A DNA stretch of 64,000 bases from Corella eumyota (taxonomy: Eukaryota > Chordata > Ascidiacea > Phlebobranchia > Corellidae): contig OY720100.1 of assembly GCA_963082875.1 (NCBI GenBank), forward strand, positions 5,828,001 through 5,892,000, in the 5' to 3' direction. Of the stretch, positions 39,372 to 52,610 are shown piece after piece. The notes beneath the pieces are model-generated. The model was not told the DNA's origin. It did no database searches and saw nothing but the letters and a program-made list of their open reading frames with translations. Both the position numbers and the translations under genes were made by a program. How positions within the stretch are numbered: the stretch's first letter is position 1; the number at the start of each line of letters is the position of its first letter.

Positions 39372-40670
39372 TTTAAATTTTATAAGCCAGCAAAAATTTA
39401 TATAGGATTTTTGCTGTATAGGTTTTAATAAAGCATTTAAACAATCTGATAAAGAAATATTATTTTTTTTAATTCAATAATTAAATAATTTTGCATCTCA
39501 ACAGTCGTAGCTTTTTAAATTTATAAAAACTACAATGTCAGACAGTCAGGTGTAAAACATTTGTTATTAAATAATAAAATTAGTTAACTGCCAGACTATA
39601 TAATGCGTTTTGTTGTTTTGTATATGCTATCGAAACAGTAACACCACAAAATTCATACCTTTAACTACATAACAGTCTAAGAAATACTGAAAAATATAAC
39701 AAATCTTAACCTTTTAACTGTCTAATAAAGAATTTGTGGTGTTTGAAGTTAGGGTTTAAAATTTCAAACCCTTTTCCTTTTTAAAAAGGCAGCTGTGTTT
39801 TATACCTGCCACGTATATCTTGAATTTTATTCAACTAAAGTTAATATTATAGTATATTTACTTTTATACCTTTTTTCTTTTTGAAAGCAAAACATGAAAA
39901 GCAAGTATTCTAACCACTTTGTAGCCCAGACTCTTTTCATCTATATTCTTTACTCTTTTACAAATATTAGTTTGTCCCCATAACATAAAGCTATCGTAAT
40001 TTGTTTGATTTTTTGTCAAAAATGTTTTCGTCCGTTATAAATGCCAAAATATTAGTCAATGTTTATAAGACATAACAAACTTGAACTGAAATACGATCTT
40101 ATAACCTGTTTTAAAAGAAAGTCAACCAGAAATAGTTTTAACAAACCGCTTTTTTTATATTACCAATACGGAACATTTTTTCAGTGCACAAAAAAACCTC
40201 GAAAATATTTGCATAATAAGCACTTACTGAAGACATTTTTGGCATTAAAAATTACAGATACTTACACTTCTCCGATTTTGGGTTTCGCCATTACGATTAA
40301 AAAACACAAAAGTTACAATGTTGAACTGTACAGAATAAGAGAAATAATTAAAATAAAAACTTAATTTCTTTTTTATAACCAGGGTACAAGAAAATTTGAA
40401 TAATATTAATTTGCATTCATAACTAACGTTAAACAATACCGTTAATAATCTCACACTAAATAAATTTGCAAACATTAAATTTAACATTAAGCTTATTATA
40501 AAAAATAAACGAAAGCAAAATTACTATATCAGAAAGCATGTACTAAAATACAGAAAATTTGTTATCAGTTACATTTTACTTATATAATCTGAATTATTTT
40601 AAATTAAAGTAAGAACAACTCTATCACAATAAAGTTAGGTCATTTAGTACGATGATGATCTTGAAATCAG
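39372..40670. other. Intergenic: HIP1-like 5' flank and 3' flank of next gene
   Basis: No supported gene. TATAAAA lies only about 7 bp upstream of the HIP1-like ATG on the minus strand, too close to be its TATA box if translation starts there. A 101-codon plus-strand frame at 40,059-40,364 has no recognisable features. Confidence 0.5.
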
Positions 40671-43600
40671 CTATGGTGCATCTCCTATTCGTTGTTCCAA
40701 TTTTTTTACAACCTCACTTAAATTCGACTTCGGTTCTGGTACTAAAAAATATTTTCAATTTTACAACATCAATTTACAATACATATAAACATTTTTTTCA
40801 GTTATTATATGGTTTTGTAAATTGCCGAATGTGAAAAATTAAATTAATTATACCCTTACTTTTCTTTTTATTTTTCGTCATTGTTTTTCTTTCCATTTCG
40901 TTTGATACATTATTTACAGCTAATTCTATACAATTAGTAATTTATTTGGTCAATAATTAATGAATAGAAATAATTGCTTTCTAAAAAATTTTAGTATGCA
41001 TGCGAAAAAAAACTTCATTAAATTTTGGTTTATATAAAAATTACTAACCTGCTTCTACCAAGACTTTTTTCAAGTGAGAAAGCTTTGAAACAACTGTGCT
41101 TGCATCTAATTGTTAAATAAACTTAATTTACAAATTTGGTTAAAATCATAAGTATGGTTATGTTATGAATCTTAAACATTTTTTAGGTTGATAACAACAA
41201 AATAAAACGATTAAAAAATAGTTGTTAACAACACCAACCTTTTTCCAACAGTTCATCTTCTTTGTTTTTTCGCAATTCTGTATTTGTAAAAAATTCTGAC
41301 GTAGTAACTTGGGATGTTTCCTTATGATCGGTGGCACCTGCTATTGTAAAAACCGAATCTATTTTCAGATCTGAGTTGTCCTTTGTTTTTTCAAAGTTCT
41401 TGTAAAAACTTTCGTTTTCAACCGGTTCGGTTTTCGTTATCGCTTTGTGATCAAATTTATTTGCATTTTCACTTTTGGCAAAATCCACATCGTTTTGATT
41501 GTCCAGACCTTTGTGTGGTATTGGACCCGCAAGTTTAGCTTGTAATCTAGACTGTATATGCTTCTTATATGCCAGGCGAACTTGCTCGTCTAAATGGTTC
41601 GAGCTGTTATTAACATTAGAATAAGCAGTTGGCATAAAATATTTTGCAAATTCCTCGTAGGTTGGTATTGTGTCAGTAGAAGCTGCTAAATTTTTTGTCT
41701 CCTCATTGGTTACAAATTGCTCTCCTAACGTTAATTGCTTTAATTGTGGTTTGTTTATTAGCACATTTGTCTTTGTTTGTTGCTGTAAATGTTGCTGGAC
41801 TGGTTGGAGTGGATATAATGGTGAATTCACTGGGTAAGGCATGGGAAAATACATAGGATTTTGAAAGCTTGTTGAATTGCCGGTTGCTGATCCCAGAATA
41901 ACTGGCATTGATGAAAAAGTATACGAAACAGGATTATTAGTTAGATTTTGGCTTAATGACAATCGGGGTGTACCGTTAGCTGTAACCAAAGCGTTATTGA
42001 ATTGCTTAGAATAACTTGTTAACCCGTTTGTAACAAAACCAGATGAAGTATTTGGATAAGAACCCACATGTGTTGAAACTGTTGCTTTTTGATTCAACTG
42101 AGAATTTTCAGTACTGCTGTTTGATTCAAGCGACTGGTTTCGACTTCTTGATAATCTTGGCTTTTTCGGTTTTAAACACTTTGTTTTTTTTTCAATGCTT
42201 TGTTTGCGCTTTTTTGTTACTTCCGGCTTTTTTAAAACAACCAGTTTCTGAGAAGGGTCAGGTTTTAGGGACAAGAGACTGTTTGTTTGTTGAGCATCGA
42301 ACATTACGTCACTCCTTATGAGATTGATATTGTATAGGAATGATTTAGAAAATATCTATACAAAAACATTACTTTGTTAGATAAATAATTTTTAATTAGC
42401 CATTTTAACAATCAAACTTAATAGAAATTGATTGTACCTTAGTCACTTCCGGGGTTATATAGTTTATGGGTTGATAAGTTCGCACACTGACAAATTTGGA
42501 TAAACATCCTTTTGGAATTCTAAAACTTGTTTCAAACATTTTCTAAAAAATAAATAATAGTAAAAGTTGTAATACCATAAACATCTTATTAAATTGTGCG
42601 TTTAACAGATCATTTTAGAAAATTAATTAATTAACTTATAACTGTTTATGTTAAATGGGTATACCGGAATAAGCCTGTTCAAAAAACTATCAAGCGAGAT
42701 TAAATATTCGGCCTCAATCATTTGAGGTTGTAAGTAGCCCATACAGTGAAGAAGTACGCTATCATCAATAGTATGCCGACCATAAATCTGTCCGTACACA
42801 TCAAGTATAAACTGAAGCTCGGCAGGCGAAACTAAAATACCAAGTTCCGCTATTTGTTTCCAAACATACATCAAACTCCTTTTTAAAACAAAGGCGACGT
42901 CGCGAACACGAACCAAAGTGGTGTCATGTTTCGCTGGGCCGTTGGTGGGCTTACAACCGTCTACACCTTTCTTTATCTGCACGTATGGTATTCTTCGTTT
43001 TATAAACGTAACAACAGCAGGGTTTTTACTTTTATGATCCTTGGTCAAATATTTAAGAAAATGTGCCACGGGAGCTTCCATATCAATTTCCATAATACCA
43101 TGGTAGCATAAATTTGTCGAAGGTGGTTGAGACTTTTTCTTTTCTAACAAAATTTGTTCATCGGAACTGACTTGATTTAAGTTTGACACATTTTGAATTC
43201 GATTTAGTTTAACAAACGGCTCAACCCTCGTAACTAGCGAAGCTTTATTACTTTTTTGATTTTTAATTGAAACTTGAGTCTCCAATGCTGGGGCTGGTGG
43301 TTCAATAGATACGGATAACGGGGCGTCTTTTTTTTCTATTATATTAACATGTAACGTTATACTATCTTACTAGTTTTATTTAATAAAACCTTTTTATATT
43401 AACCTAAGTTAACTTACCCCGTTCATGCGATGTCGAATTAGTTGAATTTGTTTTAGGTGTTGGTTGTTTTTCATTTGATTTACAAGAATCTGTTTCACTA
43501 CACGATGCATAATCTGCAACTAAAACATTTTTATATTAAAATAACCAAAAAATTGTTTCATATAAATTCAAAAATTGAATATTAGATTTATTTACCAAGT

Positions 43601-46600
43601 TCTTTTTGGTTACATTCACTATTCTTTAAAATTTCCAGCGACAAATTTTGATTTTTGGACGTTTTTGCAAAGTCTTCTAAATAAAACATTTACGTCAAAA
43701 ACTTATGCATCTTATAATTACCTATAACATTAACCACGGTACATACAATAAAAATATAAAATATATATTTAAAAAATTTACCATTTTTGTCTTTCAAAAT
43801 GTTCGAATCTTTGATTGGACAAGTTTTTTCATTTAGAATAATTGAGTTATTTTTCAATTTCTTTTTTGTTTGAGTTAATGCAGAATAACTTTTCTATTAA
43901 AAATTTGTTTATGGTTAAATATTGTTATTTTTAAAAGTTTTAAAAAGAAAAGAAGTTACCATTTATACATACATTTACTAATTCTTGATGCATTTCTTTA
44001 GCAGCAGTTGGTTGAAGTTCCTTTGAGATTGGCTCAATAACATTTTTGAAAGTCTTTAAAGAATTACTTTGAAGGTCATTTTTAGTTTTATCTTCTTCAA
44101 GTAAAATTAAAGATTGATGACAACCAACTTTATTTGCAATTAACGGCAATCCACAAGGTTTAGCAAGAGGATCTTTTATAATTTCAGCACTTGTTCCAAC
44201 GTTAAAGAAAGAACTTGTTTCAAACTTATCAGCACACTGAAAATTTTCGTTTGTGAATATATCATCGTCTGATTGCTCCATTGGTTTAGACTTGTCTAGT
44301 TTAATATTGTTAACGGTTTGCAATAGATCTTCGTCGTCTGAAGAAATTGATGGCAGTGTGTTTCGAACTCTTTGACTTCGACGCAGAAAAGGAGGTAAAA
44401 TTTCAATATCCACATTTTTTTTGGATCTAGAACTTTCTTTTACAACTTTTTTTGATGACTTTCTTTTTCTTCCACGGCGCTTGGAATTTAAAGTTGCTGT
44501 CCGATTTTTTGGTTCGTTCAGAACAAAATTCTCGTAGCTGATTTTATTTTGGGATATTTCATAATCAACAAGTGTATTGAAAACATCATGTTGCTTTGCC
44601 TTTTCAAGCATTGCTTTTTTCCAAGACAAAGGCTGTTTTTGCAAATCTTTGTCTATCTTGTTGTGTTCGACTTGATCAATTTGACATATTTTACTTGGTT
44701 CAAGTGCTGGAGAAGTTACCACAGTAGAAATTTCGCCTAAATCATCTGTTTTATTAACTTCTTGTTCTTTTGATAAAGATGCGACAGCATTTTGGTTAAA
44801 AATGGTTTTATCGAACGCATTTTTGGGTTTTTCTACTGGCAAGACTAATTTAGCATTTGAGTTGTTTTCAGTAACATGTTTTTTCAACGTTTCTGCTGTT
44901 TGAGGTTTAGCTGTATGTGTAAGCTCGCTTTTAGACAACACATCTGAATTTCCAATTTGCGAATTAAAATTATTAAATTCAAACTCATTTCTAATTTTTT
45001 CACTTACACTTGAAATAGTTTCAAGGCTTGGGGCAAATAAAAATCCTAAAAATAGTTTTTTATCAAAATTTAAGAAAGAGTCGACATCACAAGCAGATAT
45101 TTGTAATGGCCATTTGACTTGAGCAGGTTGATTTAACTTAGGCTTGAGCATTTTGATAGATTTTTCTGCAATAACAATATCATCACATTTTTCGTCAATT
45201 CCAGAATCAACTGTAGTATCTGATTTAGCGGCGGAATTACTTGATAAATTTCTAACATTGGGGGCACTGCTAGATTCTTTGGGACCCGATGTATATTTCT
45301 TCTTGATTGCGTCTTCAGTTAAAATTAGTTTTTCGGACTGTTTAGTCTCATTGGTGGATTCTCTGTTTGACTTGCCTTTCTTAGTTTTTTTAGGGGCCAA
45401 TTTCTTTGGCGGTTCTTTGTTTACTTTTTCTATTTGTTTATGATTATCCGCCTTTTTTCTCATCATTGTTACCAAATCTGAAACATTGTCGGGTATTTGC
45501 GAGTTTACTTCTGAACTATTAATGAAATCCGGGGACGATTTCTCAGTTGATTTTCGTTTGTTTTTTGCGCTGATTAAAGCAGATTTTTCACCAGCTATGC
45601 GCGGTAACTCTTTTTGTGGCTTTGTGATTTTGGGGGATTTAGATTTACTTCTGCTGGATTTTTTATGATCATATAGTTTTCCACGTCGTATTGGTGTATA
45701 AGGTTTAGTAGATTTGTACTTAAAATTATCACCGGACCGAAACGAGCGAAAATGAAATGGTCCTGTACTTCTACGATCTCTTTCGTGATGCAATCTCTTA
45801 CCCCAGAGCACTTTTTCACGAGCTTTTTTTGTATCTTTCCTAAGCTGGTGACGATAGTTTATATATTCTTGTCTGCGGCGTTCTTGTGAGCGCGTATTTC
45901 TTCTGTAACGTACCCTGTGCTCATACTTATCAGAACCATTACTTCTCGATCTACTTCTTAAGGGAATTAAACGGCTAGGCGTTACTTCACGATGACGTCT
46001 TCTACGATGGTCACTGGATGAACTGCGATGGCGAATATGCCTTTCTGTGGTTGGTTCAGATAACTTTTTCCGTTCAAAGTCTTCCATGACATGTTCAAAA
46101 ACGCAGTGCTCTGTCTCTACTTTGCGCGATTTTGAAAACGAATCATTTGGAACAAATTTTTTTTCAAACCTGTTGGTATTGAAAAGGGCTACTTTGTTTC
46201 GTGACGATATATTTGAATAAAACCTATTAGATTGCTCCGATTCTGATAAAGCGTCGTCGCTACAAGAAGACACTGTTAAGTTGTATCTTGGGTTGCTTGA
46301 TGATCGTGCTGGTGAGGGAGAATGGTAAAACGCTTTAGTATAAGGTTTTTTACGAAGTTTGAAATGGGAATTTCCACTGGAATAGTGTTTTTCTTCAACG
46401 TATGTCATATCGTGGTCTCTTAAATGGTGATTGTTATTGTTAAAATGGTTCGTATAGTTAGGACAAGGCATTCGCGGTTCTTTTGATTTGCTGGTGTTTG
46501 CTAAGAAATGTCCATTTTTCTAATTAAAAGATCGTATGAAATTTAATTAAAATGTAACAAACGAAAGTAGTTGTAATTTTGAAACAGAAATTAAACGATG

Positions 46601-47427
46601 AAATACCTTTAAAAGAGCTAGTGGTGCAGCCAATTTAATTGGCTTTCGTTCTCTACAAGAAGTTTCAAAATGGTATTCGTCCGATCTATTTTTTCTATCT
46701 AAAAAAGCTCTCATTTTTTTCATTTCCTCCGATTTCATTTTGTATGCGTTCGGAAATATATTCTCAAGTTCACGTTCAATGACATCAGTGTCACCTTCAG
46801 GAGCAATCATCTACAATTAATGCAAAAACGGTTTGACGAAGAGTTTAAAATACAATTTAGGCATAGTTAAAGTTAACGTAACTTCAATACTTGGACATTA
46901 AAATTGTTTTAATTTAGGTTTATGTAAGCAAATACCTATCTTAGTTAATGGTTTATTTTTATTCTTTTAAACATTTTATATAAAGATGGCAAACATAAAC
47001 GTATAGGTAAGGTATGGTTAACTTGTTACAATATAACTTTTTGTTTAAGTTATATTTAGGGTGCATGTCGAAATATTGACTAATGGTTCAGTGACTTGCT
47101 TAGTTGTACGGCCTATTTTAAAGGAAGTAATTTAACAATGGAACAACACTTCAACTAAATTTCCGTTACCCTATAAAATAGCGATGGTAGCACTTAAATT
47201 AATTGTAACAACAGATATTATTTTGTATTTTTTATTTATAATACGTAAATTCTTGTTGCAAAATATAAAACCTTATGTGACTTACCAAGTTGGTTTATAA
47301 ACTAGAAAGTATAGCTTAAACTTACGCTTTGAAAAGCACAAAGTGGAACCATCCACATATTATTGTCTTCATTTTTAAAACAGGGCAATTGTGTTTCATT
47401 GTATTCAAAGAATTTGAAGTCACTCAT
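40671..47427 (-). CDS. Large protein of unknown family, basic/RS-rich N-terminal half
   Basis: I do not recognise this gene. Plus-strand exons: 47326-47427, 46607-46810, 43979-46519, 43782-43893, 43596-43676, 43418-43519, 42665-43335, 42438-42542, 41239-42355, 41049-41105, 40671-40741. Phases join throughout, giving 1,720 residues. The start ATG follows an in-frame stop. Residues 1-102 look folded (start MSDFKFFEYNETQLPCFKNE). One 2,541 bp exon encodes a charged, low-complexity region with Arg/Ser-rich and HRRRRHR stretches (~240-400) and basic clusters such as RRGRKRKSSKK, suggesting a nuclear protein. A second compact segment (~1130-1306) contains YVWKQIAELGILVSPAELQ. A short helical piece ends the protein (SEVVKKLEQRIGDAP). 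The donors after 41239 and 41049 are weak (GTTGGT, GTTAGT). The joins could belong to two genes, but phase continuity favours one. Confidence 0.7.
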
Positions 47428-49616
47428 TTTAAAAAATCTGACAACACTTACATTTTAGACGGGCGATATTTGAAATAGTCTAGTTAAATCAGAATACTTT
47501 AACTAAATACTGTTGTATATAATGAACATGATGCATAGACCTTTAATATAATACTAACTTAACCTTTTACCATAGAAAGGGCTAACGTTTCTAAATTAAT
47601 GCTATTTCTAACTTTGCCTATATTTTATATACTGCCTGAAACTAGACTAAAATTATGTATTGAGAGATAAACCGCGCGAGCAAACAGAAAGACAGGCTAC
47701 AGCTATTACCTTGAAGAGAAAACTTTATTTGGCTTTCGTTACGGTTTATGCGCCTGAAGGACTATATTGGTTAAAGTCGTTAAGGCCTAAAAGCTTTTTT
47801 TCATTTCGATTTTTTAATAGGCGTTCTTAGCGGGTTATAAATTCTTCTGCTTAAACTATTTCTTAATAAAAAAATTATATTTATACAATTTAAATTTTAT
47901 GCTTTAAAATGGCAAACTAAACATCTTAATGCATTGTTTTTTTTTTAATTATGAAAACTTGACAACCAAGTACTATACTATACTTAAGCGAGTACTGATA
48001 TTTTCATGTACACCATAAAAACATGATTGCGATATTCGGCAGTTAAAAACACTCGTCGGTAAACAAATATTGTTTTACCGTTATTGGGTGTACCTAGCTA
48101 GTTTTGTGAGCATTACGCAACATAACGACCCATTGTTTAAGGTACTGAATGGTACAAGCTCTAGCGAAGGAAATAAACAAAGGCGCTCATATTTTTTTTA
48201 TTGTAAACTTTGGCTTGGTGGTGTTTGGTTGCCTTTTTTGTATTGTAAGTTATAACGTACACTTTTGTATGGCGCTTGGCAAACTAAGACTGAGGGCATG
48301 TATAACATTTCTTTACAAGTTTTTAAAAAAATGTGTTGTCGAAAATAAACCGAAATCTTTATATCTGTAAACTAAGTTCTTTTAAAACTTTTAAACAATT
48401 AAAAATAATTATATACCTACATGTAAAGTTTCATATTTTCTTTCCACGTTAAAATACTTTTGTCACAAATATCTGAATTATAAATAAATCAAAATAACTT
48501 AAATTTTAATCCTAGCTCAAAATAAGAAGAATACTTAAAAAAAATAATGTTTCTTTTTAATGATTACAAAATTTATTTTTTGAGTTTATCGACGTTGAAG
48601 AATATTCTAGTAAAACATCTTTAGGCTACAGTAAAAACGTGGCTAAAGCGAGGTTAGTTAAAGATTAATTTTTAAGTGCGCTCTAAGTTGCGCAACTAAT
48701 ACAGCTATGAAAATACTTTAACTGAAAATAAAATAGTTTTACAGGCAGTTAAACTGTTATGCTAGTATAACATTTTAACAACTATTTTAATAAAATAATT
48801 TTTTTTAACAAACCTGTCCATTTTTTAGTACAATTTATTATCAAAAAATTTACGCCATTTAACTTGATTAAAATTTTTATCTAGGTATTATTCGAAACTG
48901 ACAAAACAGCTTTAACTTAGCGCCAACCGCTATACCCTAACCTCCATTTTTTTTAAAACTAAATATACAGTCCTATTTTTGCTTTATATCGACATATACT
49001 AACGATTTCCTAATTCCATACAACGTATGCACTTGCTTCGAGCTTACACAAGAGACGTTAAGAATTACTTTTATATATTTTGTTTTCACTGTTCTTAATT
49101 TATATTAAACCAGTAATGATTTATAACTTTGCAAATATAATGCTTAAGTTAAAAAAACAACCAGGCACTTTCTGGTTTTTCCTTTAGCTAAATAACTTCC
49201 TCCATTATATTGAGTCACAACAATGCTTTAGAAATATCTACTGCAAAAAAAATGGCGGTGAAAGCCCTAAGGTTATTCCCCCAAATATTCCCTTTAAGTA
49301 GCAGATAACTTTTTAAGTCCACCCTTATTGACTAACTCAATACAAAAGATGTTTATGTAAGCAATAATTTATATGCTAAATATAAGGAAATCCTCTTACA
49401 TAAGAAAATGCAAGCATTGAATACCCTAGTGGCTTAAAAAATGAATCATTTCTAAGAAATAACAATATTCATTCTAAACAAAGAAATCCTATAGAATTTT
49501 AATGTTATTCATTTTTTTGTATTTTTTTCTATATAAAAAATCTTGTATTATAATTTTGGTAACAATTCATTTAAAATAATGCAGAAATGTTGAAAAAAAG
49601 CTACTTTTACGCCATT
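47428..49616. other. Intergenic, 2.2 kb
   Basis: Holds the 5' flank of the unknown gene and the 3' flank of MNAT1. Short plus-strand frames near 48,070-48,370 (61 and 73 codons) overlap each other and show no conserved features. I see no RNA gene or mobile element. Confidence 0.5.
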
Positions 49617-50891
49617 TTACAGAACTTCAGATGCTTTGCTGTTTGGTTGTACAAACAAACCTCCAAAGGCATCGAATAAAGCTCGTTGGCATGACAACAA
49701 ACTGTTATATCCACCCCCAACATCTTTTAAAGTTGCTTCTCGTACGTTTCTTATGTAACCAGATTCTATCATGACATCTTTTTCTGGTACTTGGGGTCCA
49801 AATATTTCCATTTTCACTGGTTTATATTCGAAAATATTATTTTCTTGAGGTACTTTTGCAATTGAGGACATATCGCTGTTAGACATTTTGGTGTAACCCT
49901 CTATTGCCATTCTTTCTTCCAACGAGCTGACGTTTCTCAGTTTTTCATCTTCGTCTTTAAGTTTTTTATGACGTTCCATAACCTCGGCGCTTGAAAGACC
50001 GGTAGTGTTTTTTAGTTCCTCAAGTAATTTTTCTTGTACACGTTTTTTAGCCATGTCAGCCTCTTTGTCCATTTGTTTTAATATTTGCGCTTTTATTTCT
50101 TGTTCCTTTTCCTCGCGAGCCATTGTTTCTTTAAAGTAAGTTCGTTCTTGATTAATCCGAATTTGATTTTTGCGAATTGAGGCCTCATTTTCTTGCCTAG
50201 TTTTTAAACAAAAAATTCACGTTATTTATAGAGTTTCTTTTTATATTTAAACATTAAAAAAAATTAACCATAAGCAGATCAAGTATATTAATCAACACAT
50301 AGTTAAGAAAATATTTAATAAATGACAAAATTAACTTTACTTGTATATTGCCAATTTTTCTCTTATTTCCTTTGCATTAATTCCACTTTCAAGATCAAAA
50401 ATAATGTTTTCGATTTCCTCCAAATAATTATTGTAATCTTTCAACGAATCAAAATCATCTTCAAGCTTATTGTAAATTTTTAAAACCATTTTTCTTATAT
50501 CCACTTCTTTATCAACCCCTGAATAAACTCATTTCATTAATTTTTTTAACAAAAATTATTACATTTTTTGGTGACAATAATATGCTACCTTCAAATATTA
50601 AATTAAACAATTTTACAGCAATTATAAATGGGAGTATGTTAAGAAGAAAGTTCACGAAATCCCAAATATTAAAAGGTTAAAGTTCTACCTACTTGTATCT
50701 TCAAACAACTGTGTTCTAAACCCGCTTCGTTTTATAGTTCTTCCACAATCTGGACAAGGGGCGGATTCTCTTGTAAATATAAGCTCAACACAAGCCTCAC
50801 ATAATGCATGCCCACAACTGTTTATCATTAACCTAAGAGAAGGGTTTCTATACTTAGTCATGCGACATCTCGGGCAAGATAGTTCGTCCAT
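49617..50891 (-). CDS. MNAT1: MAT1, CDK-activating kinase assembly factor
   Basis: RING subunit that stabilises CDK7-cyclin H and tethers CAK to TFIIH, for transcription initiation and cell-cycle CDK activation in the nucleus. Plus-strand exons: 50693-50891, 50341-50518, 49617-50196. They join in phase to 318 residues (human MNAT1 has 309). The N-terminal RING has all eight ligands, C6, C9, C26, H28, C31, C34, C46 and C49, followed by the family signature FRTQLFED and [10 protein letters not shown] charged coiled coil follows. The C-terminal part keeps [15 protein letters not shown] and [20 protein letters not shown], the family's conserved end. It has only three exons, few for this family. 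TTC4 ends 230 bp upstream on the same strand. Confidence 0.96.
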
Positions 50892-51121
50892 TTTTTAATT
50901 TAAATATACAATACCTGTTTTCCTATTTTTACAAATGTTAGATTAATTTTGTTGAATATTTTATAGTTAATGGTATTTCGAAACTATATCTGACAGAATT
51001 GTTTTACGATTTACATATATATTTTGCAAAGCTTGAAATATTTTTAACCTATAATTAAAAAATCCGAATAACAATTACATGTGAAAAAATTAAATTAAAT
51101 ATTCTAGTTAACTTTTAATTA

Positions 51122-52297
51122 CTATGTTTCAAGGACCTTTTTATACTGGGATAAAAAAGGCTTATAAAATTTAGAAGCATTTGATAATATGAAAAAGCTT
51201 GGGGTGCCGGCCCTAACAATGTATTTATTATTAGCTAATGCATTTCTTAAAGTGTTTTCTACAGAAACTTTGTACAAAATCTCTGTCTTTTGATTTTCAT
51301 AATAAACTTCAAGATTCTCTAATTTGTAATATCCAGATAAATCCCAATCAGGTTTCTGTTCAAACATTATTGCCAAGTGATCATAAAATATTGAATTTTC
51401 GTTGAAAGCTTGTATAAAATCAGTGGTTTTGTGTTCTGGGTAGACTAACATAACAGGCCAAATTAAGCTATTATCTTCATCTAAATAAACCTTTGTGCTT
51501 GCAGAACCACTACTTGATATTTCAAGACTGGCAAGCGATAAATCATCTTCTTCCTCTTCATCATCAGAGCGGACTTCTTTTTTTACAACCTCCAAAGTGG
51601 CACCTCTGCTTTTTATTGCATTCAGGAGTTTTTTGTTGGCCTTCTTTACCTTTTCTTTGGCTAATTTTTGTTTCCGAGCATCTCGTTCTAGTATTTGATG
51701 CTGTTTTTTACTGTCTTCCAAAAGAGATGTTGCTTCTGAATTTGTTTCTTCGAGACTTAAAACTATCCTGCACCAATCGATAGCATCTTTGTAGCGTTTA
51801 AGTTTATTACAACACTGCGCACACCTAAGCAAGGATTTAACCCGATCAGAATTAGCTTGTACAGCTTTAGTAGCATCCAAAAGTGAGGATCTAAAATTTT
51901 CAAGATGGTAATGTGCAGCAGCACGGTTAGTATACAAAATACAAATCATTTCTTTATCATCACATTTTGTTTTAATCCCCTCCGTATATGCTAATATGGC
52001 TGTCTTGTATTTTTTCAATTTGAAATGAAAGTTACCGTCTTTTTTGTGTGCCAATGCTTGATCATATGGCGTATCGTCAGGATCATATTTAATGTCCTGT
52101 AAACCTTTAAGTAGTGGATTGTTATCGATTTCCTCTTGCGTTGGTTGTTTACTCATAAATGCCGGATGGGTATCAACAATTGAGGAGTTATCCTCATATT
52201 TATAGTTTTTGGCTTTTGCTGCTGTAATAGTGTCTTCTATTTCTGCATTAAGTTTTGCAATTAGTTTGTGTCTTTCCTCTGGGGTCATAGTAGGCAT
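51122..52297 (-). CDS. TTC4: TTC4, Hsp90/Hsp70 TPR co-chaperone
   Basis: TPR co-chaperone (yeast Cns1 relative) that binds Hsp90/Hsp70 C-termini in cytosol and nucleus. A single open frame of 391 residues with no intron; human TTC4 has 387. An N-terminal helix with the pattern MTPEERHKLI and HPAFM precedes three TPRs at about residues 82-190 (GNFHFKLKKYKTAI, YTNRAAAHYHLENFRSSL, LRCAQCCNKLKRYKDAI). Then come a lysine-rich helix, an acidic Ser-rich linker (DDEEEEDDLS), and the C-terminal wheel domain (~275-391, with FYDHLAIMFEQKPDWD and VRAGTPSFFIL). It lies between NOB1 (313 bp gap) and MNAT1 (230 bp gap), all on one strand. Confidence 0.96.
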   Translation of the reverse strand: MPTMTPEERHKLIAKLNAEIEDTITAAKAKNYKYEDNSSIVDTHPAFMSKQPTQEEIDNNPLLKGLQDIKYDPDDTPYDQALAHKKDGNFHFKLKKYKTAILAYTEGIKTKCDDKEMICILYTNRAAAHYHLENFRSSLLDATKAVQANSDRVKSLLRCAQCCNKLKRYKDAIDWCRIVLSLEETNSEATSLLEDSKKQHQILERDARKQKLAKEKVKKANKKLLNAIKSRGATLEVVKKEVRSDDEEEEDDLSLASLEISSSGSASTKVYLDEDNSLIWPVMLVYPEHKTTDFIQAFNENSIFYDHLAIMFEQKPDWDLSGYYKLENLEVYYENQKTEILYKVSVENTLRNALANNKYIVRAGTPSFFILSNASKFYKPFLSQYKKVLET

Positions 52298-52610
52298 TTT
52301 GTTTTGTTTTTTATAAAACCTATCAAAAATCTCTCGAAAAAAAATACATAAAGTTTACTATTTACTTGCAGTGTCAATTATGCAAAAGTTACGACGAATG
52401 TTATTTGTATTTTACCTTTAAATGATTAATATTATATTTTGCATTTATTAAAAACCAACAAAGTAGGCTATTGAAATTAAAAAGATTTTGTACTTATATA
52501 ATTACACTTATTTTATATTACTTTTTTAATTATATCAAAACAAAAACAGGTTAGACATAGATATTGTTTTTTTATTTACTCAAAAAATCTACCAGAAAGT
52601 TTATGAATGT

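Noticed and set aside
40059-40487. Overlapping 101- and 80-codon frames on opposite strands
   Set aside because: There is no conserved motif, no splice context and biased AT composition; chance is likely.
48070-48370. Overlapping 61- and 73-codon plus-strand frames
   Set aside because: Two frames of the same DNA, with only a short hydrophobic stretch and no start context.
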